From Nitrobacter winogradskyi Nb-255 (GTDB lineage: Bacteria > Pseudomonadota > Alphaproteobacteria > Rhizobiales > Xanthobacteraceae): DNA of 64,000 nt. Position numbers and translations under genes: made by a program. The notes below the pieces were generated by a model, which saw only the letters and a program-made list of their open reading frames with translations, was not told where the DNA came from and did not search any database. Position 1 is the first letter of the stretch. Each line of letters opens with the position of its first letter. The stretch spans positions 958,001 through 1,022,000 of the forward strand of contig NC_007406.1 in NCBI RefSeq assembly GCF_000012725.1. The letters run 5' to 3'. Positions 33,028 through 43,152 of the stretch are shown piece by piece.

Positions 33028-36000
33028 CTATCCGGATGGCTGAACGGTCGTGATATGCTGGCGGGCTCTTGTGATCGCTTCGTCGAGGCGGGCGCGGGAT
33101 ACCGCCGCAAGGCGTTCGACGCCGAGGAGACGCGCCAGATAGCGCACGGGGTCCGTGTCGTCCAGCAGGTCAGGATTGTCGAGCGCCACGGAGGCCAGTT
33201 CGGCAAGTGGAATATCCGCGACCGCCCTCCGCGCATCCTCGTCGACTGGCTGCCGATAGGCCAGAACGTCGACCACGGCTCCCTTTTTCCAGATGAACTC
33301 GCCGCTCGATTCGTGCGTCGTGTCGTAACCGCGCAGGTGCAGATCGATCTGCTCCCTGATGCGCCCGCCTGTGCGCAGCCAGCCATACGCCCGTGAAATT
33401 CTTTTGGCGAGAATGTCCGTGCGCAAAGGGCTTTCGGTTTCGATGACGGCCTCGATCATGCCTCGCAGCGTGTCGCGATAGCCGAATTCGAAGAACTGAT
33501 CCGGATCCGCTTTGAAGCTGGAGAGATCGGTGACGTGGTATTGCCGTTTGTCCGGAATGTCGGCCGGCATCGGATGAACATCCGGTTGCGCCGTGGTCGC
33601 TTTGACCTTGCAAGACTCTGCCGGCGACTCCACCGATACGCGTTCGGTTTCAGCGGGCGCCGGAGGCGGCATCACCTCGTCAACGATGGCTGCGGCCTCG
33701 TCGTCGCGAATCTCGTCGATCCCCTCCACGTTGTGTCCCATGTCCCAATGGGTCGCGATCTCTTCCTGCTCGGCGGCGCGGCGCGCTCGGCTTTGGTCCA
33801 GCAGGCTTGTGAGGCCGGCGTGCAACCGCCCGGCGCAGCCCGCGGCATCGAACCACCAGTCCGTCGACCACACGCGGAGGATATTCCAGCCCAGCCCTCT
33901 CAACACTTGCTCACGAACCTTGTCGCGGTCCCTTGCGGTGGCCGATCCGTGATAGGTGGCGCCGTCACATTCAACGCCTGCGAGATAGGCTCCGGCCAGA
34001 TCAGGATGGCGAATGCCGAGGTCGATGCGAAAGCCGGAAATCCCGACCTGCGGCACGACCATCCAGCCGCGTCGCTCCAGTTGTGCAGCGACCGCTTCCT
34101 CGAAGGGGGAATCGAAGCCGCCGACAGACCCGTCATCCTGGGCGGGCAGGGCGATCGCGCCGCGTTCGGCGTAGTTGAGGAATGTCTTGAGGTGCTGCAC
34201 GGCGATCGCCTTGGTCCGGGACGTGTCGATCTGGTCGGCCGTGAAGCCCGAAAACACGATGAGTTCCTGCCGCGCGCGGGTCACGGCGACGTTGAGGCGC
34301 CGCTCGCCGCCGTCGCGGTTGAGCGCGCCGAAATCCATCTTGAGTATGCCGGCGGCATCCTTCCAGAAAGTGATCGAGAAAAGGATCACGTCCCGCTCGT
34401 CGCCCTGCACGTTTTCGAGATTCTTGACGATGGCCGGCTCGACCCGCTCCTCGGCAAAGAACCACTCAATCTCGGCATCGTCACGGCGCGCGGCATCGAG
34501 ACGATCGAGAATCAGCGACTGCTGCTGTGCGTTGAATGTGATCACGCCGAGCGTCGGCCGCTCTTTTTCGGGAAGCCTCAGCCAGGCCTTCATGCGCGCC
34601 ACGGCTTCCTTGACGACCGCTTCGGCCTCGATCTTGTTGGTCCGGCTCTTGCCGCGGTCGTAGACACCATGCGGCACCTTGCGCAGTTGCACCGCCCGGT
34701 CTTCGACGGACGGCGAGGGAAAGGTCACCAGGCGGTTCTGGTAATAGTGATGGTTTGAGAAGGCGATCAGGGATTCGCTTCGGCTGCGATAATGCCATCT
34801 CAAATCGCGGACCGGTATGCCGGCGGCTTTGGCCTCGTCGAGAATGCTCTCCAGATCCTTCTCGTAGTCGGCGATCTCCTCGTCGTCATCTTCGTTGCGT
34901 CCAAAGAAGTTTGTCGGCGGCAACTGCTTGGGGTCGCCGACGATGATGGTCTGGCGCGCTCGCGCGATGGCGCCAACCGCGTCCCAGGTCGTGATCTGCG
35001 AGGCCTCGTCGAAGATCACGACGTCAAAGAGCGCCTGATTGGGCGGAAGATACTGTGCGATGGAGAGCGGCGACATCAGCATGCAGGGCGCGAGCCGGGA
35101 AAAGCTCTGCGGCATCCTGCCGATCATGTCGCGTATAGACTGGCTGGGGCGCTGCAACTCCATCTGGTGGCGGAGCAGCCCGAGCTCGGAATTGCGCGGG
35201 ACGCTCTGCACGGGCGGCAAACCATGCGCGATCGCGCCGATCACGCGACGGGTGGCGTGCGCGCGCACGAGATCGTCGATCTCACGGAATTCCTTGATGG
35301 TGTTCTCGTGCTGGAAACGCCGGAAATTCCGCAGGACCGGATCGGCATCGAGAACTTTGGGAAGCCACCACCGGGCATAACCGAGGCGAAACGCAACGCG
35401 CGCTTCACCGGGCCGGACCTCTCCCTTCTCGATCCGCTCGACCAGCGAAGCAAGGCTGGACGCCAGCGCCCGGCTCCTGACGCGGCACCAGGCCGCCCAG
35501 TCGCGCAACAGATGCTGCGTGTTCGCGAGGGCCGCAAGTTTCTCCCGCACTGTCGAGAGGTCGCTTCCGTTCTGTCCGGGCTGAATGTCGCGGCCCGACA
35601 GGTCCGAGAAACGCCGGCCCGCGCTCTCCAGGCCCTGGATTGCAGCGAGAAGCCTGTCCCCGGCTCGCCGCACCCTGTCGTCTTCCGCCGCGCCGCGCAG
35701 GCAGGCGGCGACGGAGCGGCCGATCGAACGAAGGTCGTCTTGCTCTATATTCGGCAAGCACAAGGCATCCCGAAGCTCCCGCGCAAGTTCAATGATGTTC
35801 GCGACCGATTCAAGATCGGTGTCCAGACCATTGACCGGCAACGGCTTCGTCACCAGCAGGTTTTCGTCGATTGCCGAAAGGCATTTCTTCATGCGCCGGA
35901 GCAACGGAAGATCCCTTTCAGGATCGGCGGTGCCACCGGCGGCATAGGCTTGCAGCAGCTTCTGGATCTTGCGCTTGCCGAGCATCGCGCCGGGCCAGAA

Positions 36001-39000
36001 GGAAGCATTTGCCTCACGCCACTGCCGCTGCAAGTCCGCCGGGTCGAGATCGCGAATGGCGGAGGCGCCATAGGAAGCGCTGAGGCCTCGCTCCGCTTCG
36101 CGGTAATCGCTGATGGACCTGCCTAAACCGTCTAATGCTTGGGCGCACAGGGCAAACTCCCGATCGGAAGCGATCGTGATGTCGCGGTCGCGACTTTTCT
36201 GAAGTGCCGTTGCAAGGGCCGCCAGATCCTGAAGCTCGGTTTGTGACAGCCGTTCCCGAGGCTTCAGACCAAGGACGGCGGCATAGCCTTCGAACGAACT
36301 GGCCAGCAGATCGATCGCGTTCCGCAGGGATGTTGCCGCCGTCAGCAGGCTGTCCTGCCAGCCCGAGCTCCAGTCGGCGACGTCGACGAGATCCAGCGAC
36401 GGCTGCCGTTCGATCGACGCGAAGACAAGGCCGAGTTCGGCGGCGAGTTCTTCAAGATCGCGCAGAGTCTGCGCGTCATGAGCATCCCGTTCCGGCCATG
36501 AAAAGGCCGGCGCCGGAGCGTCCGCGGCATTGAGCGCGATTCCCAGCGCATGATAGGGCGTCCATCCGTTCGGATAGCGCTTGTGCAGGGCTTCGACATA
36601 AGCATTCAGCTCGTCGCGGCGCAGTCGAAGACGCTCGTTGATCTCCACCCATTCGGACGCATCGGTTCGGCCTCCATGCTCCCAGGCCGCCTTGAGCTGT
36701 CCGAGGAAATGCCTGCGGTCAGCCTTGTTCGAGTGCAATTCGATGCAGTGATTTCCGAGGCCATGTTCGCGCAGCCGTCGATAGACGACGTCGAGCGCGG
36801 CGGTCTTTTCGGCCACGAACAGCACCGTCTTTCCGACCGCGAGGCAGTTCGCGATCATGTTGGCGATGGTCTGGCTCTTGCCCGTGCCGGGCGGGCCGAC
36901 GATGACGAAATCGCGTCCCTCGGCCGCCGCGAGGCTCGCCGCCGTCTGCGACGAATCCGCGGGAAGAAGGCAGATGATGTTCGCCGGCGCATAAACGCGA
37001 TCGAGCTCGCGTTCGTCGGGGAATGTCGTTTGTCCGTCGCCTTCCGAAAAGGCCTGCTCAGGCGTGTCGATCAGGTGGCGGACCACCCGGTTCTCGCGAA
37101 GCGCCTCGGTGCGTTCGACCAGATCCTTCCACATGAGGAATTTCGCAAAGGAGAAGGTCGACAAAGCCGTCTCGTCGACCACCTCCATGCCCGGCACATC
37201 GCGGATGGCCTGGCGCATCATGGCGAGAAGGCGCGGCACATCCACACCGTTATCGTCGAGCGGCAGGTCGCCGCCGAACTGGGGGAGCGTCAGGTCGAAA
37301 ACCCGCTCCAGGAATTGCAGCAGGGTCGCGTTGAAGCGTGGCTCATCCTCATGGAAGCGAATGGTGAAACGCGAACTCGCGCTGCGGCGTTCGAGCTTCA
37401 CCGGGACCAGCAGAAGCGGCGCGCGATAGCTGCGCTCATCTTCCGGCTTCTTCTTCCAGCGCAGGAAACCGACGGCGAGAAAGAGAGTGTTCGCTCCACC
37501 TTCGGCAAAATCGTTGCGGACCTGCCGATAGAGATCGATCAGCCGCGCCTCGAGTTGTTGCGCCTCCAGCGGTGAGGGAAGCTCGTCCCTGAGCAGCGCT
37601 TCGGCCGCGAAGCCGCGCTGAAGATCGCGTCCGTGAACCTCACGATAGATCGTCGCGTCGCGTTCGCCGAGCGGGTTCTGCTCCGGCAACGATATGATCC
37701 GGATGGCGGCGCCGTTCGCGAGCCGGTCTTCAAGATAGGCGATATCGGTGCAGAGAAACGGGATCGTCTTCTTAGTGTCCGGAAAATTGAGAAGCCGGTT
37801 GCGGAGGGTCAGGTCGAGCAGCTTCTTCTGCCAGCGGTCGATGCGGCCGGCGGCGGTGGTCGGCTTCACCTCGATCGCTTCGACCGGCAGCTCGCCGAAA
37901 GTCGGGGCTGCGGGAAGCGGTAGAGCCGGGACGGGAGCCGTATCGTCATCGACGGTACTATCCGCGATCGGCTCATGCGAGGCGAGCGGCGTGATTCCAC
38001 CGCTTCGGGATCGCCTGATGTCGATCGCCGCGACAAAAGCGTGGGCTTCTTCCTCCGCGAGACGGCGATCCAGCGCCTGCTGCGCACTGTCGAAGGTCGA
38101 AGCAGGGCGATGGGTCACGCCGGTGGTCTCGAAGACGACCAGTTCGCGCGACGCCAGCGCCTTGCGAACCTCCATCTGGTCGGTCTCGATCGCCTGGGCG
38201 AAGGTCCTTTTGGTCAACCACACGCCGGCTGCCGCGTGTCCACGGAACATCAGGATGACCGGGTGCAATCCGGCGGCTTCCAGCGCGGCGGCGAAAAGCA
38301 GCGTGGTGTCGAGGCAGGTCGCCAGCCGTTGCTCGGCGATCGTGCCGGGACGCCGGATCTTCTGGCCAAGGTTCTCAAAGCTCGCGGGTGGCTCGGCATA
38401 GTGCAGCCCCATCCCGGCAATCGCTGAATAGGCGGCCGCCGTCAGCATATAGGCACGCTTGGGGTCCTGCGATTGGTACCCATCCAGTCCGCTCGGATGG
38501 CCATGCGCGGCAAGCCGTTCCGCCGCGGCCAGCAGGATCGGGGCCACAGCCGGGTCGTTCGGCATCGCGAAGGCCGGCAGCAGTTGCGCCATATCGGCGA
38601 CGCCGCCCCATTCATCACGCGCAAGCAGCCTGACGGGAAGGCGCCGCTCGTCAAGGACCTCTTCTCTCAAGGAAAGGCGTAGCGTGATCTCGCCGCGTTC
38701 CGCCTCGTTGAGACCCGCAAGATAACCGGCATCCAGTTCGACCTTCCGGTCGCTCAAGGGAATCTTGTCCCCGGGCAGCAGCCGATCGATGGTCCACGTT
38801 TTCGGTCTCAGAAACGAAGGCGAAGAGGACAGGTCAAGCGTGCAGTTCTCGAAATGCCGGTCGCTTACGTTCTCGATCAGCAGGGATCGGATAACCGGAA
38901 TCGCATTCTGGTAGGATGCGTATGTAAAGCTGGCTGCGACATCCGCAACGATTACAGGGGCCTTGGTATCTTCCGCAGTATCCTCCGCAACATCGACCCC

Positions 39001-39036
39001 GACATCTTGTCGATCATCGCAATTTGCGCTGTGCAT
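33028..39036 (-). CDS. DUF4011 / SF1 helicase / Vsr-like nuclease / DUF3320 protein (2002 aa)
   Basis: The domain order is: a transglutaminase-like region with CLDTTLLFAAALEAAG and GHAAAGVWL near residues 240-265; DUF4011 starting RIDRWQKKLLDLTLRNRLLN near 395; SF1 helicase motifs GPPGTGKSQT near 714, VVIFDEASQ and GDPKQLPPT near 1340-1370, and LNVAVTRARQEL near 1600. An MTES_1575/Vsr-like endonuclease follows (FRIDLGIRHPD, AGVECDGATYH near 1690, WNILRVWSTDWW), then a DUF3320 tail near 1900-1990. All core catalytic residues appear present. Proteins of this plan recur in defence islands and are suspected single-gene antiphage factors. Here it heads an operon with SbcD- and SbcC-like genes, implying a joint DNA-degrading or repair role. 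Confidence 0.9.
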   Translation of the reverse strand: MHSANCDDRQDVGVDVAEDTAEDTKAPVIVADVAASFTYASYQNAIPVIRSLLIENVSDRHFENCTLDLSSSPSFLRPKTWTIDRLLPGDKIPLSDRKVELDAGYLAGLNEAERGEITLRLSLREEVLDERRLPVRLLARDEWGGVADMAQLLPAFAMPNDPAVAPILLAAAERLAAHGHPSGLDGYQSQDPKRAYMLTAAAYSAIAGMGLHYAEPPASFENLGQKIRRPGTIAEQRLATCLDTTLLFAAALEAAGLHPVILMFRGHAAAGVWLTKRTFAQAIETDQMEVRKALASRELVVFETTGVTHRPASTFDSAQQALDRRLAEEEAHAFVAAIDIRRSRSGGITPLASHEPIADSTVDDDTAPVPALPLPAAPTFGELPVEAIEVKPTTAAGRIDRWQKKLLDLTLRNRLLNFPDTKKTIPFLCTDIAYLEDRLANGAAIRIISLPEQNPLGERDATIYREVHGRDLQRGFAAEALLRDELPSPLEAQQLEARLIDLYRQVRNDFAEGGANTLFLAVGFLRWKKKPEDERSYRAPLLLVPVKLERRSASSRFTIRFHEDEPRFNATLLQFLERVFDLTLPQFGGDLPLDDNGVDVPRLLAMMRQAIRDVPGMEVVDETALSTFSFAKFLMWKDLVERTEALRENRVVRHLIDTPEQAFSEGDGQTTFPDERELDRVYAPANIICLLPADSSQTAASLAAAEGRDFVIVGPPGTGKSQTIANMIANCLAVGKTVLFVAEKTAALDVVYRRLREHGLGNHCIELHSNKADRRHFLGQLKAAWEHGGRTDASEWVEINERLRLRRDELNAYVEALHKRYPNGWTPYHALGIALNAADAPAPAFSWPERDAHDAQTLRDLEELAAELGLVFASIERQPSLDLVDVADWSSGWQDSLLTAATSLRNAIDLLASSFEGYAAVLGLKPRERLSQTELQDLAALATALQKSRDRDITIASDREFALCAQALDGLGRSISDYREAERGLSASYGASAIRDLDPADLQRQWREANASFWPGAMLGKRKIQKLLQAYAAGGTADPERDLPLLRRMKKCLSAIDENLLVTKPLPVNGLDTDLESVANIIELARELRDALCLPNIEQDDLRSIGRSVAACLRGAAEDDRVRRAGDRLLAAIQGLESAGRRFSDLSGRDIQPGQNGSDLSTVREKLAALANTQHLLRDWAAWCRVRSRALASSLASLVERIEKGEVRPGEARVAFRLGYARWWLPKVLDADPVLRNFRRFQHENTIKEFREIDDLVRAHATRRVIGAIAHGLPPVQSVPRNSELGLLRHQMELQRPSQSIRDMIGRMPQSFSRLAPCMLMSPLSIAQYLPPNQALFDVVIFDEASQITTWDAVGAIARARQTIIVGDPKQLPPTNFFGRNEDDDEEIADYEKDLESILDEAKAAGIPVRDLRWHYRSRSESLIAFSNHHYYQNRLVTFPSPSVEDRAVQLRKVPHGVYDRGKSRTNKIEAEAVVKEAVARMKAWLRLPEKERPTLGVITFNAQQQSLILDRLDAARRDDAEIEWFFAEERVEPAIVKNLENVQGDERDVILFSITFWKDAAGILKMDFGALNRDGGERRLNVAVTRARQELIVFSGFTADQIDTSRTKAIAVQHLKTFLNYAERGAIALPAQDDGSVGGFDSPFEEAVAAQLERRGWMVVPQVGISGFRIDLGIRHPDLAGAYLAGVECDGATYHGSATARDRDKVREQVLRGLGWNILRVWSTDWWFDAAGCAGRLHAGLTSLLDQSRARRAAEQEEIATHWDMGHNVEGIDEIRDDEAAAIVDEVMPPPAPAETERVSVESPAESCKVKATTAQPDVHPMPADIPDKRQYHVTDLSSFKADPDQFFEFGYRDTLRGMIEAVIETESPLRTDILAKRISRAYGWLRTGGRIREQIDLHLRGYDTTHESSGEFIWKKGAVVDVLAYRQPVDEDARRAVADIPLAELASVALDNPDLLDDTDPVRYLARLLGVERLAAVSRARLDEAITRARQHITTVQPSG

Positions 39037-39152
39037 TGGCGTGCCCCCCTGAAGGAGCCTAGCCAGATTTGGCGTGCTTAAGAAGTCCCATTATCATTCG
39101 TACGTAGAATCGCTGGGGAAGGCCGTGTGCGGCATCCGTCGCTGCCGCGCCA

Positions 39153-39293
39153 GAGCATGATCCCGACCCGGAGGGCCGCGCCAGCGCAAAGTGAGAACCG
39201 GTTCTCGGAAAAGATCATGCTCAAACAAAAAGATACGTGGCGAGTCTGATGTAACGTGGTTGAATCGGATTCAACGCAGTTGAAACAGGCTCC
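39153..39293. repeat. Dispersed intergenic palindrome, GAGCATGATC type
   Basis: GAGCATGATC at 39153-39162 and GATCATGCTC at 39213-39222 are perfect inverted arms, as in the copy at 15330. The tail again carries GATTCAACGCAGTTGAA. A 27-bp GC-rich insertion lengthens the loop. It lies between the helicase promoter and the csoR stop. Confidence 0.85.
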
Positions 39294-39299
39294 AGCCCG

Positions 39300-39575
39300 C
39301 TACCGGCTCGCCCGTTCGATGACGGCCATCAGCTCGGATATCTTGCGTCGCTGATCGGTCTTGTTGCCGCTGGTGATCGCGTGCTCGACGCAATGCGCGA
39401 CATGATCCTTCAGCACTTCTTCCTCGACGCGCCGGAGCGCGGCGCGGACCGCCGATATCTGCGTCACGATGTCGATACAATAACGGTCTTCTTCCACCAT
39501 CCGGGACAGTCCGCGAACCTGGCCTTCGATCCGGCTGAGGCGCTTGCGGCAGGATATCTTGATATTGTCGCGCAT
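39300..39575 (-). CDS. csoR: CsoR-family copper-sensing repressor
   Basis: The 91-residue all-helical protein belongs to the CsoR/RcnR/FrmR family. The sensing residues fit CsoR: a cysteine in [15 protein letters not shown], then the histidine and second cysteine in [10 protein letters not shown] (Cys-His-Cys). Copper(I) binding should release it from DNA. The gene is divergent from copA, and a palindrome matching CsoR-type operators lies in the 54-nt gap. No strong ribosome-binding site precedes the ATG at 39575, so the message may have a very short leader. Confidence 0.88.
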   Translation of the reverse strand: MRDNIKISCRKRLSRIEGQVRGLSRMVEEDRYCIDIVTQISAVRAALRRVEEEVLKDHVAHCVEHAITSGNKTDQRRKISELMAVIERASR

Positions 39576-39584
39576 GCCGGATAT

Positions 39585-39601
39585 ATACCCCCACAGGGTA
39601 T
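39585..39601. promoter_or_regulatory. CsoR-type operator between csoR and copA
   Basis: ATACCC at 39585-39590 and GGGTAT at 39596-39601 form an inverted repeat around a 5-bp spacer, resembling the TACCCnnnnnGGGTA operators of CsoR/RcnR regulators. The site lies 10 nt upstream of the csoR start and 28 nt before copA, so it can control both genes. Confidence 0.7.
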
Positions 39602-39629
39602 GTACCGCAAGAGGACTGCGGAGGTCCGG

Positions 39630-42125
39630 ATGAACACAGCAGGGCGACCAGGGTCCAAAAGCGGGAACGGCTGCGGCTGCTCCGGGGAAAAGCAGGCTGC
39701 ATCACCCGCCGCTGCATCGCCCGAGTCCAGCTGCTGCGGCGACAGGGAAGCGACTCATGACCACCATGCGCATGACCACGACTCGGATAACCATCACGAG
39801 CAGCACCACGGTCATGCCGATGCGATGACCGATGGAAAAGCTGTCGATCCGGTCTGCGGCATGACGGTCGATCCGCGGACCAGCAAGCATCGCTTCGATT
39901 ATCAGGATACGACGTATCACTTCTGCTGCGCCGGCTGCCGGACCAAGTTCGCCGCCGCGCCGCGGTCCTATCTCGACAAGTCCAGGGCGCCGCCGCCGGC
40001 GGACCTGCCGGAAGGCACGATCTACATTTGCCCGATGGATCCGGAGGTTCGCCAGGTTGGCCCCGGCGCCTGTCCGATCTGCGGCATGGCGCTGGAGCCC
40101 GAGCTTGTGTCGCTGGACGACGCGCCCAACCCTGAACTCGCAAATATGTCGCGCCGGTTCTGGATCGGGTTGATTCTCGCGCTGCCTGTAATCACGCTGG
40201 ACATGGGCGCGCATATCGCCGGAGCGCACGGCTGGATAGATCAAACGCTGTCGAACTGGATTCAACTGGCGTTCGCGACGCCGGTGGTGTTCTGGGCCGG
40301 CTGGCCTTTTTTCGTACGCGGCTGGCAATCGCTGACGACGCGCAACCTGAACATGTTCACGCTGATCGCGATGGGTACCGGTGTGGCTTATCTCTACAGC
40401 CTTGCCGCCACCATGACGCCTGCGATTTTCCCGCCCGCCTTTCGCGGGGCTGATGGCGCGGTCGCGGTGTATTTCGAGGCGGCGGCTGTCATCACGATCC
40501 TGGTGCTGCTCGGGCAGGTGCTTGAGTTGCGCGCGCGCGAGGCAACTTCCGGCGCTATCAAGGCGCTGCTTGATCTTGCGCCGAAGACCGCGCGCCGGGT
40601 CGATGAGCAAGGCGCGGACCACGACGTGGCGCTCGGCGAGGTGGCTGTCGGCGACCGGCTCCGGGTTCGTCCCGGTGAGAAGGTGGCGGTGGACGGCCTG
40701 ATCATCGAGGGGCGCTCCTCCCTCGATGAATCGATGGTGACCGGTGAATCCATGCCGGTTGCCAGGGAAGCGGGCTCAAAAGTGATCGCCGGCGCCATCA
40801 ACCGGTCCGGCAGTTTCATCATGCGGGCGGAGAAGGTCGGACGCGACACGCTGTTGTCGCGGATCGTGCAGATGGTGGCGCAGGCGCAGCGGTCCCGCGC
40901 TCCGATCCAGCGGCTGGCCGATCGGGTGGCTGGCTGGTTCGTGCCCGCCGTCATCGCCGCGGCCGTCGTGGCGTTTGCGGTCTGGTCCTTCGTCGGCCCC
41001 GAGCCGCGCCTGGCCTTCGGCCTGGTCGCCGCGGTGAGCGTGCTGATCATCGCCTGCCCATGCGCGCTCGGGCTCGCCACGCCGATGTCGATCATGGTGG
41101 GCGTCGGACGCGGCGCGCAGGCCGGTGTGCTGATCAGGAACGCCGAAGCGCTCGAGCGCATGGAGAAAGTCGACACGCTGGTGGTCGACAAGACCGGCAC
41201 CCTGACCGAGGGCAAGCCCAAGGTTGTCGCCGTCGAGGCTGTGGAAGGTATCGAAAAAGATGATCTGCTGCGCCTTGCCGCAACCGTCGAGCGATCCAGC
41301 GAGCATCCGCTGGCGGACGCCATCGTAGCCGCGGCGACGGAGCGCGGTCTGGCGCTGGGCGAGGTGCAGGAGTTCGATGCTCCGGCCGGAAAGGGCGTGA
41401 TCGGAAAGGTCGCGGGAAAGACCGTGCTGGTCGGCTCGGCCGCGTTTCTCGAATCCCGGAATGTCGCTGTTCGGGACATGGCCCCATTAGCCGATGACCT
41501 GCGCGATGACGGAGCCACCGTCGTCAATGTCGCGTTTGACGGCAGGCTGGCAGGTCTGCTCGCGATCGCTGATCCCGTGAAAGCCTCAACGCGAGCGGCC
41601 CTGAAAGCGCTGGCGGGCGACGGCATCAGGGTCATCATGCTGACCGGCGACAACCGCACCACCGCTAACGCGATCGCCAGGCAGCTTGGTATTGCCGATG
41701 TCGAGGCCGATGTTCTTCCCGAACAGAAGAGCGCCGTCGTCGCCCGGCTTCAGAATGAGGGGCGCGTCGTGGCGATGGCTGGAGACGGCATCAATGATGC
41801 GCCGGCGCTGGCCGCCGCCGATGTCGGAATCGCCATGGGCACCGGGACCGATATCGCCATGGAGAGCGCCGGCGTGACGCTGCTCGGCGGAGATCTGACG
41901 GGCCTGGTTCGCGCCCGCCGCCTTTCCGAGGCGACCATGCGCAATATCCGGCAGAATCTGTTCTTTGCTTTTATGTACAATGCCGCCGGGATTCCGATCG
42001 CGGCCGGTGTGCTCTATCCGGTCTTTGGCCTACTGCTATCGCCGATCGTGGCCGCCGCCGCCATGGCGTTGTCGTCGGTAAGCGTCGTCGGCAACGCGTT
42101 GCGGCTGCGCGCCACGCGACTGTGA
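39630..42125 (+). CDS. copA: Copper-exporting P1B-type ATPase
   Basis: The 831-residue pump starts with a Cys/His-rich tail ([17 protein letters not shown]). A YHS domain ([10 protein letters not shown] near residue 77) and a heavy-metal-binding domain ([20 protein letters not shown]) follow, instead of the usual ferredoxin-like HMA domain. The P-type core has TGES, the transmembrane CPC in [13 protein letters not shown], the phosphorylation site DKTGTLTEG, and [13 protein letters not shown] and the link to CsoR indicate Cu(I) export across the inner membrane. The ATG at 39630 has GGAGG 5 nt upstream; a longer frame would run through csoR. The stop codon lies inside the first unit of a 16-bp triple repeat. 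Confidence 0.9.
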   Translation: MNTAGRPGSKSGNGCGCSGEKQAASPAAASPESSCCGDREATHDHHAHDHDSDNHHEQHHGHADAMTDGKAVDPVCGMTVDPRTSKHRFDYQDTTYHFCCAGCRTKFAAAPRSYLDKSRAPPPADLPEGTIYICPMDPEVRQVGPGACPICGMALEPELVSLDDAPNPELANMSRRFWIGLILALPVITLDMGAHIAGAHGWIDQTLSNWIQLAFATPVVFWAGWPFFVRGWQSLTTRNLNMFTLIAMGTGVAYLYSLAATMTPAIFPPAFRGADGAVAVYFEAAAVITILVLLGQVLELRAREATSGAIKALLDLAPKTARRVDEQGADHDVALGEVAVGDRLRVRPGEKVAVDGLIIEGRSSLDESMVTGESMPVAREAGSKVIAGAINRSGSFIMRAEKVGRDTLLSRIVQMVAQAQRSRAPIQRLADRVAGWFVPAVIAAAVVAFAVWSFVGPEPRLAFGLVAAVSVLIIACPCALGLATPMSIMVGVGRGAQAGVLIRNAEALERMEKVDTLVVDKTGTLTEGKPKVVAVEAVEGIEKDDLLRLAATVERSSEHPLADAIVAAATERGLALGEVQEFDAPAGKGVIGKVAGKTVLVGSAAFLESRNVAVRDMAPLADDLRDDGATVVNVAFDGRLAGLLAIADPVKASTRAALKALAGDGIRVIMLTGDNRTTANAIARQLGIADVEADVLPEQKSAVVARLQNEGRVVAMAGDGINDAPALAAADVGIAMGTGTDIAMESAGVTLLGGDLTGLVRARRLSEATMRNIRQNLFFAFMYNAAGIPIAAGVLYPVFGLLLSPIVAAAAMALSSVSVVGNALRLRATRL

Positions 42126-42166
42126 AGACGAGAGACTGTGAAGACGAGAGACCGGGAAGACGAGAG
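42119..42166. repeat. Three tandem 16-bp units across the copA stop
   Basis: ACTGTGAAGACGAGAG occurs at 42119-42134 and 42135-42150, and a variant ACCGGGAAGACGAGAG at 42151-42166. The copA stop codon lies in the first unit, so duplication of the gene end is the likely origin. Confidence 0.9.
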
Positions 42167-42182
42167 ACCGGCGACTTGTTCT

Positions 42183-42620
42183 TCAGCGGCGAGACCGCGT
42201 CCAGACCTCTCCGCTGCACAGCGCGCCGACGCAGCCTTCCACGCGCAGCGCGCCGGGGCCCGCGACGGAGACGTTGCTGGCATAGGTATTGCCATCATCG
42301 GCATTGTAGATCGATCCTGACCATTTGTTGGGACCGGTCGGCGACATGCCCCGGAACAGCGGCAGTCCGATCATCGGTCGCCTGGACAGTGCGGGATTGT
42401 GATTTTTATCGTCGACGGCGGGTCTTCCTGTCGCGGGATCGATCGGGTTGCGCAACCAGACGATGACGCCGCAAAGGCCGCCGCCGCATCTGCTGACGCG
42501 AACCTTGGCGTCACCCGCTTGTGTCAACCAGACGCCGGTGGGGTCGGCCGCTGTCTGTGCGTCGGCGACGGATAACATGGCGGCAAGAACTGCAATAACA
42601 AATCCGGATCGCACGAGCAT
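42183..42620 (-). CDS. DUF2147 family exported protein
   Basis: The 145-residue precursor has a signal peptide (MLVRSGFVIAVLAAMLSVAD, then AQ) and a DUF2147 domain: DPTGVWLTQAGDAKVRVSRC, GLCGVIVWLRNPIDPATGRP, WSGSIYNADDGNTYASNV, and VEGCVGALCSGEVWTR. Cysteines come in pairs that could form disulfides in the periplasm. The start at 42620 has GGAGG 8 nt upstream; the longer frame is not needed. It is convergent with copA. Proteins of this family are small beta-rich periplasmic proteins of unknown function. Confidence 0.85.
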   Translation of the reverse strand: MLVRSGFVIAVLAAMLSVADAQTAADPTGVWLTQAGDAKVRVSRCGGGLCGVIVWLRNPIDPATGRPAVDDKNHNPALSRRPMIGLPLFRGMSPTGPNKWSGSIYNADDGNTYASNVSVAGPGALRVEGCVGALCSGEVWTRSRR

Positions 42621-43152
42621 GATAACCACCTCCAGAGCCCCCAGATCACGATGGTTTTGGATCGAATTAATCCAAAGCCATCGTGATCGATTCCAATATT
42701 TTGAGACGCGGGATGCGGGCGAAAACCGCCACACACACTTTTCCTCATCCCGCTCTATAGCGTTTTCGAGCGTTCATGTCCTCGGGCTGACCCGAGAATG
42801 GTGACTGTTCGCGTGAAGAAAACGCATCAAAACAGTCATAGAGCCGCGCTTCTGATTCAATCAGAAGCGGAAAGGCTCCAGGGTGCATAACAAAAAAACC
42901 GCGTCATGCAACATCATATGTGCGGCGGTAGCCTGGTTATGTCGGGGGAGCCATGTGGGCTTCCGCGACCGGAAAGCATGCGGCAGCGAGCCGCGCGTCT
43001 TATGAATAGGAAGTCTGCAACAGCGGCATACCCGGCGTTGACCCTTCTCAAGTTATGGTATGTAACGGCAGGTGTCGTACTGGCGACGGAAACCCCTGAC
43101 CGGGTTTCGCCGGGGCCCCTTACAAACTCCCAACAATTCGGACAAACAACCC
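42621..43152. other. Intergenic region with dispersed repeat and sodB leader
   Basis: It holds one copy of the dispersed repeat at about 42757-42881 (TATAGCGTTTTCGAGCG through GCTTCTGATTCAATCAGAAG). The rest is the roughly 250-nt region upstream of sodB, with TTGACC at about 43038 as a candidate -35 element. No gene is supported. Confidence 0.5.
42757..42881. repeat. Dispersed intergenic repeat
   Basis: TAGCGTTTTCGAGCG at the left end, GCGTGAAGAAAACGCATCAA in the centre and CGCTTCTGATT/AATCAGAAGCG at the right mark a full-length copy. It contains the CCTCGGGCTGACCCGAG insertion also seen at 51.7 kb. Confidence 0.85.

Noticed and set aside
34792-36126. 444-codon plus-strand frame
   Set aside because: Antisense shadow inside the 2002-residue helicase gene; high GC keeps the opposite frame open.
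39381-39629. N-terminal extension of copA reading through csoR
   Set aside because: The region is the antisense of csoR, a clear CsoR-family gene; GGAGG before ATG 39630 defines the real start.
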